Shown: positions 34,660 to 45,955, counted from the stretch's first letter. The stretch is DNA of 64,000 nucleotides from Carposina sasakii (GCA_014607495.2 CP053148.1:7998001-8062000); one strand, 5' to 3'. Notes: a model not told the origin generated them from the letters alone. Made by a program: numbers and translations.

Positions 34660-35920
34660 TGAAAATCATATCAATCTGTAAAACTACGCATGTAAATGAA
34701 AATTGGTATGGATGTTTATCTTTGTAAGTTCCACATTATTTCGCTTCGGTATCGCATAGATTGTAAAAGCCTTTAGTTTCTATTGCCTGAGTCTGTAGAG
34801 CAGTAATTGACGTCTCTTACACGGTAATTACATAGTATTGTTGGCAATGCGAAATTAGATAGAAATTCGAGTACAGATGGCAAAAATATCATTACCATAC
34901 ATAAATAACCTTGAACTTTCTTTTCGTCCCAGAATATCATGAATAGAAATATAGATTGTAAAAAAACAATATGCTCAAATTTTGAAGTAGACAATTTTCT
35001 ATTAATATTTTGGTATGGAAACCACTTTCACTATAGACTTTTTATAAAATATAGCCATTTTTAAAACAGGGGCAATCCTAAATAATAATTTATTGTGTAC
35101 ATCACATATTATCTTTTCTTTCAACAAAAAAAAAAGAGGAAAAAATTGCTTTCCCTGCTATCCCTACTGATGAAGATCAGAAGCTGGTTCTAACACCGCG
35201 TGCTCTGACTAACAATAAGACCTGTACGATGTATACAGCCAATCAGGATGTTGATAGTTACATACAAATTTTACTTATTTACAGGTATGTACTGCTGTAT
35301 CTACGTGTGACAATTGGTGTGATTGCGACACGTAGAAATCAATTGCTGATTCAGGTATTACTCTAGTATGCTCCACTACTATTGGCTATTATATTTAATA
35401 ACTTGGTTCTGTCGTGGAAGTAAGCTTAAGTAACAATCGTTCTCCTTATAAAAATCCTATTTAAGATTATACCAAAGTAAGTCAGTCAACTACTCCATGA
35501 ATGGATAACAGAGTCGCCGAAAAGATGAAAACACACCTGGCATATAAAAGCATAATATTCAATTTAAAAGGCCTGTCTATACCAAACATGTCCTATGATA
35601 TCCCTCATACTAACATCTATCCACAAAATTTATAACGAAAAAAAAACGTATTTCAGGTCCATAACTTTAGGGTACATGCTCCTATCAGTGCCTATAAACG
35701 TCAGTGAACATTTAAAATACACGACGCGTTCATAAAAGAGTTATTTGTGCCGACTATGGAGGTTAAAAACGTTTCATTGCATCAGGTTTCCCTTTTAGGG
35801 TTTCGTGAAAGTGCATGTACAAAGTTTACAGTTTAGTTTCCATCAAGGGTAATCGGTACTCCCACCACTGTAATTTAATAGTGACGCCTGATATCATTTA
35901 ATATTTAATACAGGATAGAT
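34660..35920. other. Unassigned AT-rich DNA
   Basis: No gene or repeat is recognised. A GC-richer phrase near 35155-35230 (GATGAAGATCAGAAGCTGGT, ACACCGCGTGCTCTGACTAA) is of unknown origin. Confidence 0.35.
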
Positions 35921-35924
35921 GTTA

Positions 35925-36130
35925 TAAATAAAAATATCACACACTTCACAACACATTACCTTCGTCCCACACTTAGATCCCTAAGGTCTTGTGTCATGGC
36001 TACTTAGCCACGGTATATAAATTCAAAGATAAGTATAGAAACATCCACGATTTCGAAATAAACATCAATATTCATAATCATCATATTTGTACCTACCGGG
36101 ATTCGCACCCAGGACCTATGGCGTTGCTAG
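35925..36130 (-). mobile_element. tRNA-like SINE, family A
   Basis: The minus-strand copy has an inverted box B region CCGGGATTCGCACCCAGGAC and body words CTAAGGTCTTGTGTC and GAAACATCCACGATTTCGAA. The head is lost beyond GCGTTGC at 36121-36127. It lies beside the opposite copy at 36163. Confidence 0.65.
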
Positions 36131-36162
36131 CAATAAGTAGTTATTATATTTTATCTTATTGA

Positions 36163-36290
36163 GGATTGATTGGTGCAGTTGGTTGTGGTGGTGAACGTGC
36201 CTGCTTTAGGTCCTAGGTTCAAATCTCGATAGTTTATGATGAGGACCTTTATTTCCGTGTCAAGCAAGATCATCAGTTTTAGGTTATATT
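36163..36290 (+). mobile_element. tRNA-like SINE, family A
   Basis: The head GATTGATTGGTGCAGTTGG, the box B-like CCTAGGTTCAAATCTCG and the TTTATTTCCGTGTCAAGCAA body are on the plus strand. With the preceding minus copy it makes a divergent pair about 30 bp apart. Confidence 0.55.
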
Positions 36291-36299
36291 AATTTTGTA

Positions 36300-37075
36300 A
36301 TAATTATTTTTTCGTGATACTTGCCTAATATAACTTACTTGTTGGTCTAAGTTAATATTTAAAAGACTAGATTACGATCGTACAACCCTTAAAACTCCGA
36401 CCGAGAAGACATAGCACTAGTTTTCTCATTTGTAATTTACTACGGATCCCGAAAATCACAGGAATTTCAATTTCCCATGAACGAGAAGAGATTACGTGAT
36501 TTCAGATCGCGATTGAATGCTGATTTTTGAAAATGTTTGACGAAAACATCGCAATTATGTATAGACTTGCAAACAAATATTAAGTACCTTTCATGCATTT
36601 TTAAAATATACAACAGGCTTAGGGAAAAAACTTTAAAGTTTGTTTTTGGTTTTAACACGATAAGTTGTCAACAGTGAAGCCCACCGTCAGCACAGGCAAT
36701 CAAATCTACCAATTTAAAAAGTGTGTTTAAGTGTTTTTTACAGCTCCAATCCCTGAACGCTACTCGCACACTTGACCTATTTATTTTTTGTTTGTTCAAA
36801 GTCGAAACAAAAATATCAAAGCCGAGTTTTATGCCAGTTTCGTGATGAGCGCGCGTTATTAAATAGCTTACCTTCCCGCAAAGGGAATTTGCAAATATTA
36901 AAATGAAAATACAGTGGAAACATACAAAATTTTGATGAAATTCCATACTTTTTAAACATAAGAAATACATACTTATATCATGTAGTAGTAAATAATAGTA
37001 CCTAGTAGAAATTATATAGAATTACATGACATTTGATTAATTATCCTCTAAGCTGTCGATTGCCCGCAATATTCA
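36300..37075. other. Unassigned AT-rich DNA
   Basis: Two minus-strand open frames (36467-36658 and 36668-36970) have no recognisable motif and no support as exons. No repeat is seen. Confidence 0.35.
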
Positions 37076-37080
37076 TAAAA

Positions 37081-37382
37081 TCTTATCTTAATATATATAA
37101 ATCTCGTGTCACAATGTTTGTCCTCAATGGACTCCTAAACCACTTAACCGATTATAATAAAATTCGCACACCATGTGCAGTTCGATCCAACTTGAGAGAT
37201 AGGATAGTTTAAATCTCAAATTATAGTCGCAATTTTAATTTATTGCTAATTATTTGTCTGTTATACCTTTCGACTTGGTTGAGTAAGTAATCAATAGATG
37301 GCGCTGCTTTGGTAAACCGACAAACGTGTCATATAAGCTACAATTCAATTTCCACGCGGACGAAGTCGCGGGCGTCCACTAG
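37081..37382 (+). mobile_element. Helitron-like non-autonomous element
   Basis: It starts TCTTATCTTAATATATATAA after an A and ends GACGAAGTCGCGGGCGTCCA then CTAG before T. The interior has TTGTCCTCAATGGACTCCTA and AACCACTTAACCGATTATAA. The GC-rich end is identical in type to those of 6073 and 44412, although the interior differs, so it is a separate subfamily with shared 3' end. Confidence 0.7.
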
Positions 37383-37563
37383 TTATCTTATATAATTGTT
37401 TTTTTTTCTACTAAGTATCTATAAAATTACAAGAAACTCTTTGTAAAATGCACTTCATTATTTCACTAATTGTTCATTCTCTTATGTTTAAAAACCAAGG
37501 AATTTCATCAAAATTTTGTAGGTTTCCACTGTGTTGTATATCCTTGTACTAAAGTATTAGACT

Positions 37564-37683
37564 AAGGGCCGATTAACAGTGAAATAGCCTATATGAGGGA
37601 TAAAACTGGTGCTGTGTCTATGAACAAGGTTTAGAGCAAGACAACATCAAATTTGTCTTTCACCGTTGAAAAAGTCGGCCCTT
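37564..37683. mobile_element. Foldback MITE with AGGGCCG ends, copy 2
   Basis: AAGGGCCGATTAACAGTGAA at the left pairs with TTTCACCGTTGAAAAAGTCG then GCCCTT at the right. Same family as 15978-16115. TA is found on both sides (37562-37563 region and after CCCTT), though the exact border is ambiguous. Confidence 0.65.
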
Positions 37684-38170
37684 AACATAAAATTATTTTA
37701 GTTTCTTTAATATTTTATTATCGATTATATTAAAGTAAATAAAATACCTATTTAATCTCAAAGAGGAGCTCAAAAGTACATTTTAAGGTAGTCTCAATAA
37801 TAGTGCAGCATTGAGACTGGTCGTTCATTGTACGCCTTTGTAATATTTTTCCTAAATATTCAATAAGATATACTCGTTCGTACTTCAGATGATAGCTCTG
37901 AGCTTAATGTCTAGTCTTTTCAAAGTTGCTGAAAAGATACATTTAATTTAAAGCTCCGTTCAATATTAGAACCTGAGAATAAATCAATCATAATTATACT
38001 CGTAGAACTCTTCCGTTACCTAATGAGTATACCGAGTGCAGAAAATTGAGAACACTAAATGCCAAATTATATAATAGAGATTAAAAAATATCTCGGATTA
38101 TTTTACTGAATGACATATTATATGAAAACAAATATAAAACAAATGCCAAATTTTTGGCAATGTGAGTTTG

Positions 38171-38209
38171 GAAACCGAGTGGGGAGTTCGGAACTCCCCA
38201 CTCGGTTTC
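38171..38209. repeat. 19-bp perfect stem, 1-base loop hairpin
   Basis: GAAACCGAGTGGGGAGTTC is followed by a single G and its exact reverse complement. The palindrome is GC-rich within AT-rich DNA and only two bases separate it from the next one. Confidence 0.9.
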
Positions 38210-38211
38210 GA

Positions 38212-38238
38212 ATGGGGTCGGAACAGTTCCGACCCCAT
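38212..38238. repeat. 13-bp perfect stem, 1-base loop hairpin
   Basis: ATGGGGTCGGAAC, one A, then GTTCCGACCCCAT. It lies directly beside the 38171-38209 palindrome and shares the GGAAC/GTTCC-type centre with it. Confidence 0.9.
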
Positions 38239-38239
38239 A

Positions 38240-40085
38240 TTATAATGAAATAAGGGCAAGTTATATACCGTTACACTTGGTTATGGGATCTTCTGCACGA
38301 TCTTGTAGTTCTAGCTGGTCCATTTTTGTGTACACTGTTGTTCTCCAAAAATGGGGCAGTATGTCGTTAAAATAATCATAATGCTCAAAGAAAATGTCAA
38401 TTTATTGTAAATTTCACTATTACCATGTGTCTTTAGCGTGATCTATTCAATCATACAAAATTGAGTTTATTGTAATTTAATATCCGCGGCACAAACAATG
38501 GTAGGAGTACCTAATGTTAATAGATATACTTAACAACGTAGCTACGGAAGTGTTTAATATCCACCAAACATTTTCATTGGTACATGTGAATTGGATTAGT
38601 AGATATCAAATACATCCACAGCAAAGTATCATTAAATGCAGCATAATTAATTAACACCAACGAATAAAACATCAAGATTGACGTTTAACTGACGAAGTTC
38701 CAAAAAAAATATTGAACTTATTAAAATAATTAATACGAAACCGTGTCAAAATTACAAGGACGCTACCGTTCATGTCAGAGGATTTTGTTACAGGAGGAAG
38801 TTTAAATAATTCTAACATTATTCAGTAAATTACATTTACGGATCTCGTTTCAAAGTTAATTTAAGGTATTTGGGTGAACGGATCACGTTTACCATTATTA
38901 AAACTGAAGCCATATTTTACAAATAATAGTCGATCGATAGGATGTAAAAGACTAAAAAACTTTCGGTAACACAATTAACTTCATAGGAAGGTCAAAGGAT
39001 CCTGAAAATTTGTTGAAACTAAGTCTACTCTTCAGTTTTCCTTTTTATGATAGATTCTTCGAATCTTAATTTTAAGATTAAGCCAAACTTAATCTTATAT
39101 TTTAGCATTGCTGAAAAATTGCTTCTTTTCAAATTGGTTAAAATGGGAGACTTTTTAAATCAATATCAAATATTTCGACCTGTGTGTTAAGAAGGGTTTT
39201 GGAAAATTCAAATTATTTTGCCGCGTACAAAGTCGATAAACTATCTTCAGTAAAAACTGCTACATTATCCTTTAATACCTATTAATAGTAACATTTTTAG
39301 TTCGTTTATTTATAGTTATATCACCAAAGTGCCTATAATTTTCTAACTGTAAATATTCATTTAATAACTTGCAAAAATTAAGGATATATTAAATAAAATA
39401 AAAGTAATATTTTATGTATTCAAACTCTAATGGGAGTTATCCCGACCCTTTACGATTTCAATTTGCTTCAAAGTTGAAAGTGTCTCGTGGCTGTAAAGCG
39501 TGAAAGAGATGGTTAAACATAAAATAACTGGGTTGGAAAGAGATCGACGATTGTCACATTAGGTAATGACGCAAGCTTATTTGATTGAGGTTTTTTCATT
39601 ATATAGTAACGGGTTTACATAGTTAAGGACTATATAAGAACTGATTTTTTTTGATCTTTCGTATTGAAATTGGCTGTTAGTGCGTTTGCCTGTACCTGGA
39701 GATGCGCTCGCATCTTCCGTCAGATATGAACCGACACTTAAACACCATAGATCAAGGAATTCGATTGGTGGATAACACACGCATTCTTAGCATAAAATAT
39801 TTAAGATTACTTATACCACACCGTCACATGTACCTACTATATTTAATTTTATGTAACCTCTATATAACCTGTGACATGCAATAAATGAATCTAATCTTAT
39901 CTACACACAGATACAATAACCACAATAAAACAAGTCAAACAGGGTAGAAATATAGGAACGATAGGTAGGAACGAAGACAGTGGAAAGCATATTTAAAAAA
40001 GTACAAAACAAATTACAATAAGTAGCATACCATATCCATGTTAGAAGAGCAGCCTAAAAACCAAAGATTTTTTTCCTATTGAGAT
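38240..40085. other. Mostly unassigned AT-rich DNA
   Basis: One SINE-B-like fragment lies at 38282-38345 (GGGATCTTCTGCACGATCTT, GTAGTTCTAGCTGG). The stretch near 39645-39960 shares a short phrase, CACAGATACAATAACCACAA-like, with 49477-49500, so both may be old copies of one repeat. Nothing coding is recognised. Confidence 0.4.
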
Positions 40086-40090
40086 AATAT

Positions 40091-40236
40091 GGTCGATTCC
40101 TACAGTCACACTTAAACCTAAACGTAAATTTAGTCCTACCTGTCCTTTTCTCTCTCAGCCATTTATGTTAAGGACGGAGAGAGATAGACCTGACTAAGAT
40201 TAGATTTAGGTTTAAGTGTGACTGCCGGAATCGACC
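40091..40236. mobile_element. Near-palindromic foldback MITE
   Basis: The left arm GGTCGATTCCTACAGTCACA, CTTAAACCTAAA continues through AGTC and CTCTCTC. It is matched inverted by GAGAGAGATAGACCTGACTA, TTTAGGTTTAAGTGTGACTG, CCGGAATCGACC. Arms of about 60 bp leave a short loop, so nearly the whole element folds. It is non-coding. Confidence 0.75.
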
Positions 40237-40649
40237 CTAATGTTACATAAATGAACGCATAACTGTGTTTTCTCAAATAGTAGAACTGCAGTATCTTGCG
40301 CTTAGTCTAGCGGCGATAGGTGAAAAAGATTAATTTATAAAATTTAGTTTTTTAATTTATTAAAATTAGATTAATTAGTTTACTAATTTAAATGTAGGCT
40401 AACTTGAAACGGAGAAAGCTAATTGAATTTGGCGCCTTCCAATCAATACACGCGTCAATCGTGTCGCAGTCACAAATGAAATCAAAATCAAACGCCTGTA
40501 AATCAACATTCCTACCTACAAAAATTCTGGTAGATTAACATCGGTTTTTCCTCTATAAAATACAGTGAAATATGATTACATATATAAATGCTATTTCAAT
40601 ATTTAGTGGGCTTAAAAACCCTTTTCGATCTTCATGAAAAACTAATAAG

Positions 40650-40858
40650 CCCTCTAATATTATAAAGGCGAAAGTTTGTGAATGTTTGTTACTTCTTCAC
40701 GTCTAAACGGCTGGAGTGATTTTAATAAAATTTGGAGTTACCTGTCACCCTGGATTAACATAGCTACTTTTTATCCCGATAAAATATTTTATGCCGGATA
40801 ATTTTGACATTTTGTTTTTTCGGCAGTACACGCGGATGCAGTCGTGGGCAAGAGCTAG
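40650..40858 (+). mobile_element. Helitron-like non-autonomous element
   Basis: It has CTAATATTATAAAGGCGAAA near the start, ACGGCTGGAGTGATTTTAAT inside, and GCAAGAGCTAG at the end. It is a diverged relative of 6073-6307, with a damaged 5' TC end. Confidence 0.65.
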
Positions 40859-41222
40859 TATTTTCTAAATTCCAGTTTATGCAAAACAGGGTTATGGGAT
40901 GAAATGTGATTAATACGAATATAGGTCCTGTATATGGCAGAAACTCTGGCAAAAGTAATAAATTATGTGGCAAAGGCAACCTAAACACGAAATAGAATTT
41001 ATTTATTTTTTATCTAGAAGCAGCTTCATAAAGCTCCAAGTAAATAAATAAAGGTGAAATAACCCAAACACAAAACAACCGTAATGTGGTTTGTATTAAA
41101 GAACAACTGCAAAGACATTTATTACATATTCCACCGTAACCTTATCAATTTAGAGTCTATATTCATGTACTCGACATTTATGCGCTCAGTGGGTACAATA
41201 GTTACTACAATTTTATTAAAAC

Positions 41223-41438
41223 CTAGGCGAGGGTGGACTCGGTTTACTTCGGTATTGTTCATGGACGTACTGATTTTCCGGAGAAACCCTAAATTATCAA
41301 GGAATAAAAAGTACTCTATGTTTATCAGGGTTAATTTAGGATTCTAATAATGAAGAATTTTTTTAAATCGGTTTAGTAGTTTCGGAGCTTATTCGATGCA
41401 AACAAACTAATATTTCCTCTTTATAATATTAGTGTAGA
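41223..41438 (-). mobile_element. Helitron-like element, minus orientation
   Basis: CTAG at 41223 is the inverted 3' terminus. The other end, CTTTATAATATTAGTGTAGA, is the inverted TCTACACTAATATTATAAAG start. The interior has TTTAAATCGGTTTAGTAGTT and CGGAGCTTATTCGATGCAAA, which is related to the opening of 55828-56531. Confidence 0.6.
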
Positions 41439-41765
41439 TTACTCTCGGTGTCTGCACGTGCAGTACCTAGTCGTAAAGGGGATCCCCATTCTCCTTACCT
41501 TTGAAGGGGGAACCCCCTTTACCCAGGTGTCCCTACTACGTCCAAGAATGTAAAATATTTAACACAATTTTAATAACTAAACTCTGGGACAAAATTGACT
41601 ACTAAACCGAGATAGTGCGGTCAATAAAAACTGAAAATGGCTCCTGCAGTATATTTTACAGCGGTCGTTCAATTTCTGTTATGTTATACAATATGGCGTC
41701 ATATGCTGAGGGTTTAAGCTACCTGATTTTATTGATTTGCTGATAGACATACTTACATATTATAT

Positions 41766-41830
41766 AGGGTGTAACAAAAGGTGTAGGTTAAGTGAAGCGC
41801 TATGAATAAGCCAACTATTATTTTTTGGTA
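41766..41830 (+). mobile_element. Solo end of TA-inserted MITE
   Basis: AGGGTGTAACAAAAGGTGTA, then GGTTAAGTGAAGCGCTATGA, follows a TATATA flank. It is similar to the inverted right end of the mini-element at 42663-42728. Its own partner end is not obvious. Confidence 0.45.
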
Positions 41831-41899
41831 CTGATAGGTCTTTTATGTATAACTTAAGGATCGCGAATTAAATCCTGAAATCACGTTTGGCAGAGCGGA

Positions 41900-41970
41900 G
41901 TGAAATGTAAACTATCAGTGACAAGCTATTAGCACATCGTCAAAGAGACTGCCTCTAAATGTAATTCATA
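41900..41970 (-). mobile_element. SINE family B, body fragment
   Basis: ACTATCAGTGACAAGCTATT, AGCACATCGTCAAAGAGACT is a diverged inverted copy of the central body seen at 19690-19735. Confidence 0.4.
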
Positions 41971-42129
41971 GTCCAATCAGCTTACAGACATTCATTTATT
42001 AAAATGTTGAAATTGGACGAAAACTATTTAATTTCAAGTGAGGTTTAGTCCACGGATATCAAGAGGCATGCGGGCTTATTCATAACCACTCTATCCTGAC
42101 GACAAATAGTCATGTAGTTTTAATTGTCG

Positions 42130-42235
42130 TGGCTTATATTAATATGGAGGTTCCCAGATAGAGCGATAATTATCTGCTATCGACGACATCCTCTTCTGGT
42201 GATGGCAGATTATCGTTAAAGTGGGAACAACAGTC
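42130..42235. repeat. Imperfect foldback repeat
   Basis: GTTCCCAGATAGAGCGATAA, TTATCTGC pairs with GGCAGATTATCGTTAAAGTG, GGAAC, which gives an aged hairpin of about 100 bp. No target duplication is visible. Confidence 0.4.
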
Positions 42236-42359
42236 GATAGATAAAAACGATAAAATTGACGACAAACAGTGATTATAACAGGAATATAGTAGTCCAACAA
42301 TTTTACCGTTACGTCAAATAGCCAATTTTTTAAAGTCTCAATATACCTATACGTACATG

Positions 42360-42475
42360 CATACTATACTTAGGGGTAGGCAAAGCACCAAGGGCCGATA
42401 GAACCACATGGTGCCACTTCTGACCAATTGAGGGTATAGTTGAGATGTACGAGTTAGATTACTTAATAGTAGATT
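42360..42475 (-). mobile_element. SINE family D, fragment
   Basis: GGGTAGGCAAAGCACCAAGG, GCCGATAGAACCACATGGTG and CCACTTCTGACCAATTGAGG match the inverted family D copies at 26171 and 56932. Confidence 0.7.
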
Positions 42476-42662
42476 ATTTATTTTTGATCTCTCGTATGGA
42501 AATTGGCCGATAGTGGGAACGAGCTCTTAGAGTTACAATCGCTATGCGTCAGTAACATTGCAACATTAATGCATCTCCACTTATATTTTCCTCCATATAT
42601 TCACCATCCTGACAGGCAATACTGTCACTCAGTCATGCGGTTTTAGTTGTGTAGGTACCATA

Positions 42663-42728
42663 CAGGTTGAACAGAAAGGATATGTTAAGCGAAAAGCTAT
42701 GTAAATATTCCACTTTTGTTACACCCTG
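42663..42728. mobile_element. Very small TA-flanked MITE (~66 bp)
   Basis: CAGGTTGAACAGAAAGG and the inverted CCACTTTTGTTACACCCTG are its ends, bounded by TA at 42661-42662 and 42729-42730. It sits at the edge of a (TA)n run that also borders the next MITE. It is too short to carry anything but the ends. Confidence 0.5.
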
Positions 42729-42744
42729 TATATATATATATATA

Positions 42745-43129
42745 CAGGATGATTTTTGGTCGTCAACGTTCCCGAAAACTACGGAATCTCCTCATCATCA
42801 CGATAATTTTTCTCCATGGAAGCATACCTGGGAAGTGTCTGGTTCCCAAGATATTAGCGTCCAAAGTTGAGTAAATAGACTGCGTTTTTCTGCATAAATG
42901 CACATAGACGCGCGTATTAAGATTTTTTCACGAAAAATAATTGATATAGATATGATAAAACTAGCATAAACACTGGACACTATAAATTTCGCCCGATCAA
43001 GAGATTAAATTTTTTTTTTTTCAAAAAATTTACATTGTTTCCCAGCATTTTTTTTGGCATAAACTTACTTTATATTTGATGTATAGAGTACGTACCTTTC
43101 ATTAAGGGTGGCCACGAAAAAACATCCTG
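42745..43129 (+). mobile_element. TA-flanked mariner-like MITE, copy 3
   Basis: The left end CAGGATGATTTTTGGTCGTC and the right end GAAAAAACATCCTG lie in (TA)n runs on both sides. It is closely related to 3090-3469 and 16750-17133. The interior has TTCTGCATAAATGCACATAG and TTGTTTCCCAGCATTTTTTT. It is the best-preserved copy by its ends. Confidence 0.8.
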
Positions 43130-43143
43130 TATATATATATATA

Positions 43144-43341
43144 AAATCCATTTTGCAAATATTCTAGGATCGAGGATTAAAGTGTGTATATATATATATA
43201 GATAAGGCGTTATGCATTCAAGCGTACAGAAGAGATACTTGAGGATCTACTTAGATCCATTGTAAAAATCCATTGATGGATCTTTTTACACTTTTATGTC
43301 CACTTTAATCCTCGATCCTAGAATATTTGCAAAATGGATTT
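43144..43341. repeat. 41-bp perfect inverted repeat (foldback)
   Basis: 43144-43184, beginning AAATCCATTTTGCAAATATT, is the exact reverse complement of 43301-43341. The 116-bp spacer contains a (TA)n run and GATCTACTTAGATCCATTG. The right arm is shared with a second, larger foldback. Confidence 0.9.
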
Positions 43342-43905
43342 TTTAGAACCAACGTGTGTATTAAAATCCATTATAAAAATAAAGCGGGTGACACATAACT
43401 TTAACTTGGCCGGCTGAATCATTCAGACAACTATTATCTATATACATACAGGGTGTAAAAAGACAACGTTGTTTTTTAATACATCGTATTCTTTGTAAGG
43501 TTACGATCATTTTTTCAAATATCACAAGAAGACATACAAGCAGGCTGCAGTACTATGGAGATGTCGTTTTTTTTAATCCAAACATTGTTAAGGAACTTTA
43601 AAAATCTCCGAGGCATTGAACTGAACTATCTGGAAAAAATGAAATAAACTCCATCATTACAACCCTTTCGGTCCTCACTGCAGGGACACAGTACAGGTAT
43701 TTCTTATCTGAGACATGGTTTTTTTGTTTTGTTAAAAGAGGTTATAGATAATTAAAATTTGTTTGGTTTTATAGACTGTCATTTATTGGAAATGGCTACT
43801 AATACTAATACCTTAAATAAACTACTAATACAAATGTGGCTTTATAATGGATTTTAATACACTCGTTGGTTCTAAAAAATCCATTTTGCAAATATTCTAG
43901 GATCA
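43319..43905. mobile_element. Larger foldback element sharing an arm
   Basis: 43319-43375 (TTTGCAAAATGGATTTTTTA, GAACCAACG, ATTAAAATCCATTATAAA) is the inverted match of 43846-43905 (TTTATAATGGATTTTAATAC, GTTGGTTCTAAAAAATCCAT). The spacer of about 470 bp has CAGGGTGTAAAAAGACAACG, a mariner-like end, near 43449, but no open frame. Confidence 0.75.
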
Positions 43906-44411
43906 TTACCGTCGCGTTGGATTCTCAAACTATGGACTTAGCACTTTGATATTATAAATTTATACACAACTTCTTTTAAGATTAGAAAATGCTTTGTCGC
44001 AATTAACAATTTGTATGCCAAATAGGCTGATCACAGAGAAGCTAATAAAAAAAACTATATAACAATTAAACTATTTGGTTTCATTTGTAAGTATTTTGAT
44101 TACACAGGGAAACTACTTCTTTAATGATTATTTGTATTAAGATAAAAAATCTAAAGAAATAAGGTAAATCACATCAAAGTTTCTTTGTCAGAGAAGTAGA
44201 TGCTAACAATATATCTTCATTATCTGACTATTGTATAAAATAATCTTTTTATCTGAGAATATTTCATGTATAATGGACGAAGCACCTTCATAACATATTC
44301 AGATTGCACTGAGGTTATTCGCATGGGACGCCATTACGTAAGCAGGTTAAACATAAATCCACTGTTTGGGTCCCTGTCTTCCGAACACGGCAATTGTAAA
44401 CTTTAGACACA

Positions 44412-44728
44412 TCCTACGAATATTATAACCGCGAAAGTTTGTAAGTTTCCCGAAACCGTTGGAACGTACTAAATGGAGATCTGTAGTCTCTGCCTACCCC
44501 TATGGGATATAGACGTGAGGTTATGTATGTAAGTATGGATAGATGTTTGTTACTCTTTCACGTAAAAACGGCTGGAGCGGTTTTAATAAAATTTGGTTTG
44601 GAGTTAGCGGACACCCTGGATTAACACATGGCTACTTTTTATTCCGGGAAGGTATTTTTATCCCGGACAGATTCGATATTTTAGTTTTTTCTGCAGTCCA
44701 CGCGGACGAAGACGCGGGCGTCCACTAG
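44412..44728 (+). mobile_element. Helitron-like element carrying a SINE-D tail
   Basis: It starts TCCTACGAATATTATAACCG and ends GACGAAGACGCGGGCGTCCA, CTAG. ACGTAAAAACGGCTGGAGCG and GACACCCTGGATTAACACAT are the shared interior. Between about 44455 and 44535 lies CTCTGCCTACCCCTATGGGA, TATAGACGTGAGGTTATGTA, which is the 3' tail of SINE family D inserted into the Helitron-like unit. Confidence 0.7.
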
Positions 44729-44734
44729 TTATAG

Positions 44735-45880
44735 ATAAAACAAACAATCCTTATCTGTACATAATAGCAAGGTACATTCATATGTATCATATAAATAAAT
44801 ATAAAATGATATCCGCAAAGCAGTATGTGATGTATAAATATGTCAATAGACTTTTTAAATTACTTAATTATTGAACGCGCAAGATTGTATAAGCGTACCT
44901 TATACTGCTGTTAAATAACGTGTTATTGTAATAAATACACTTTGTCAAAAAAAATATGGCTTGGTTCATTTTGTGTGGTGGTGTTGTTTCCTTAAATGAA
45001 AGGATTTAAAAACCTCTTCGTTCTTATCTTTATAATATGAAGTCATTTAAATATTGATTGAATAGTGGAATATAAAGTTCTTAAAATTTCATTACGAAGG
45101 ATTTTAATGTCAAAATTCGTTACACGTTAATACTTTAAAATCCCTCTCTGGTATGCAAGGAAATTTTTATTGAAGGGTTCCACTTAAACGGATTTTTTAA
45201 TATCTTGATCAATCCGGGAATTTGAATAAAATTTTAATACTACTAGAGTGAAAAACGATAAAAATAAGAAATAGCGCGATAATATGAAATGAGAACCGTT
45301 TATCCATTATTATTTTATTTATAGGTAGAACTTATTTAATTTTTATTTACAGCTTATACTTTTAGAAGTGCTTAGGTACATTGTGATCTCAATTGAATTT
45401 AGATTTTCTTTAATGTTTTCAGGTTTTTATTTTACTATAGCTACATATTATGTCGTCATTATTATATCAGTATGTCCATGATACCATGAATCAAAATCCC
45501 AAAATCCAATAATTGCAAAACTATGATTGGTTTCCTAACTGGCAAGTCTTGACATTATATTATGACTTGCCAGTTTGCATATAGGTTAACAATCTGTTGG
45601 TTAAAACAGGTACATATACATTTGCTTTTACTACGTCTAATACAATTAAGTACACTTCCCCCACTAGCATCTAGAATAACAAGTATGGACATACAAGAAG
45701 TAATTGCAAAGAAGATATGCGATAATCAAAATAGTCAGGCGACTGCTAAGTGATGATCTTAAAATTTTCATCAAGCTTACTTTATATTGAAGAAAAATGT
45801 GATATTATTCCTTAGTTTCGGTTCTTATCTTGCCATAAAGTGGAGTAAATTGTATAAATATATACATACATATATATACA
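44735..45880. other. Unassigned AT-rich DNA
   Basis: No element or gene is recognised. An 11-bp perfect stem, ACTGGCAAGTC (45538-45548) with GACTTGCCAGT (45564-45574), is the only structure noted. Confidence 0.35.
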
Positions 45881-45889
45881 CACGACTGT

Positions 45890-45955
45890 GAAAATAAAGT
45901 AGCCAGAACTGTAGGCAGGTTCATAAAGGAGATCTCATAAACACTCTGTGGACCG
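45890..45955 (-). mobile_element. SINE family B, 3' fragment
   Basis: AAATAAAGTAGCCAGAACTG, TTCATAAAGGAGATCTCATA matches the inverted 3' part of the family as at 3473 and 53745. Confidence 0.45.
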
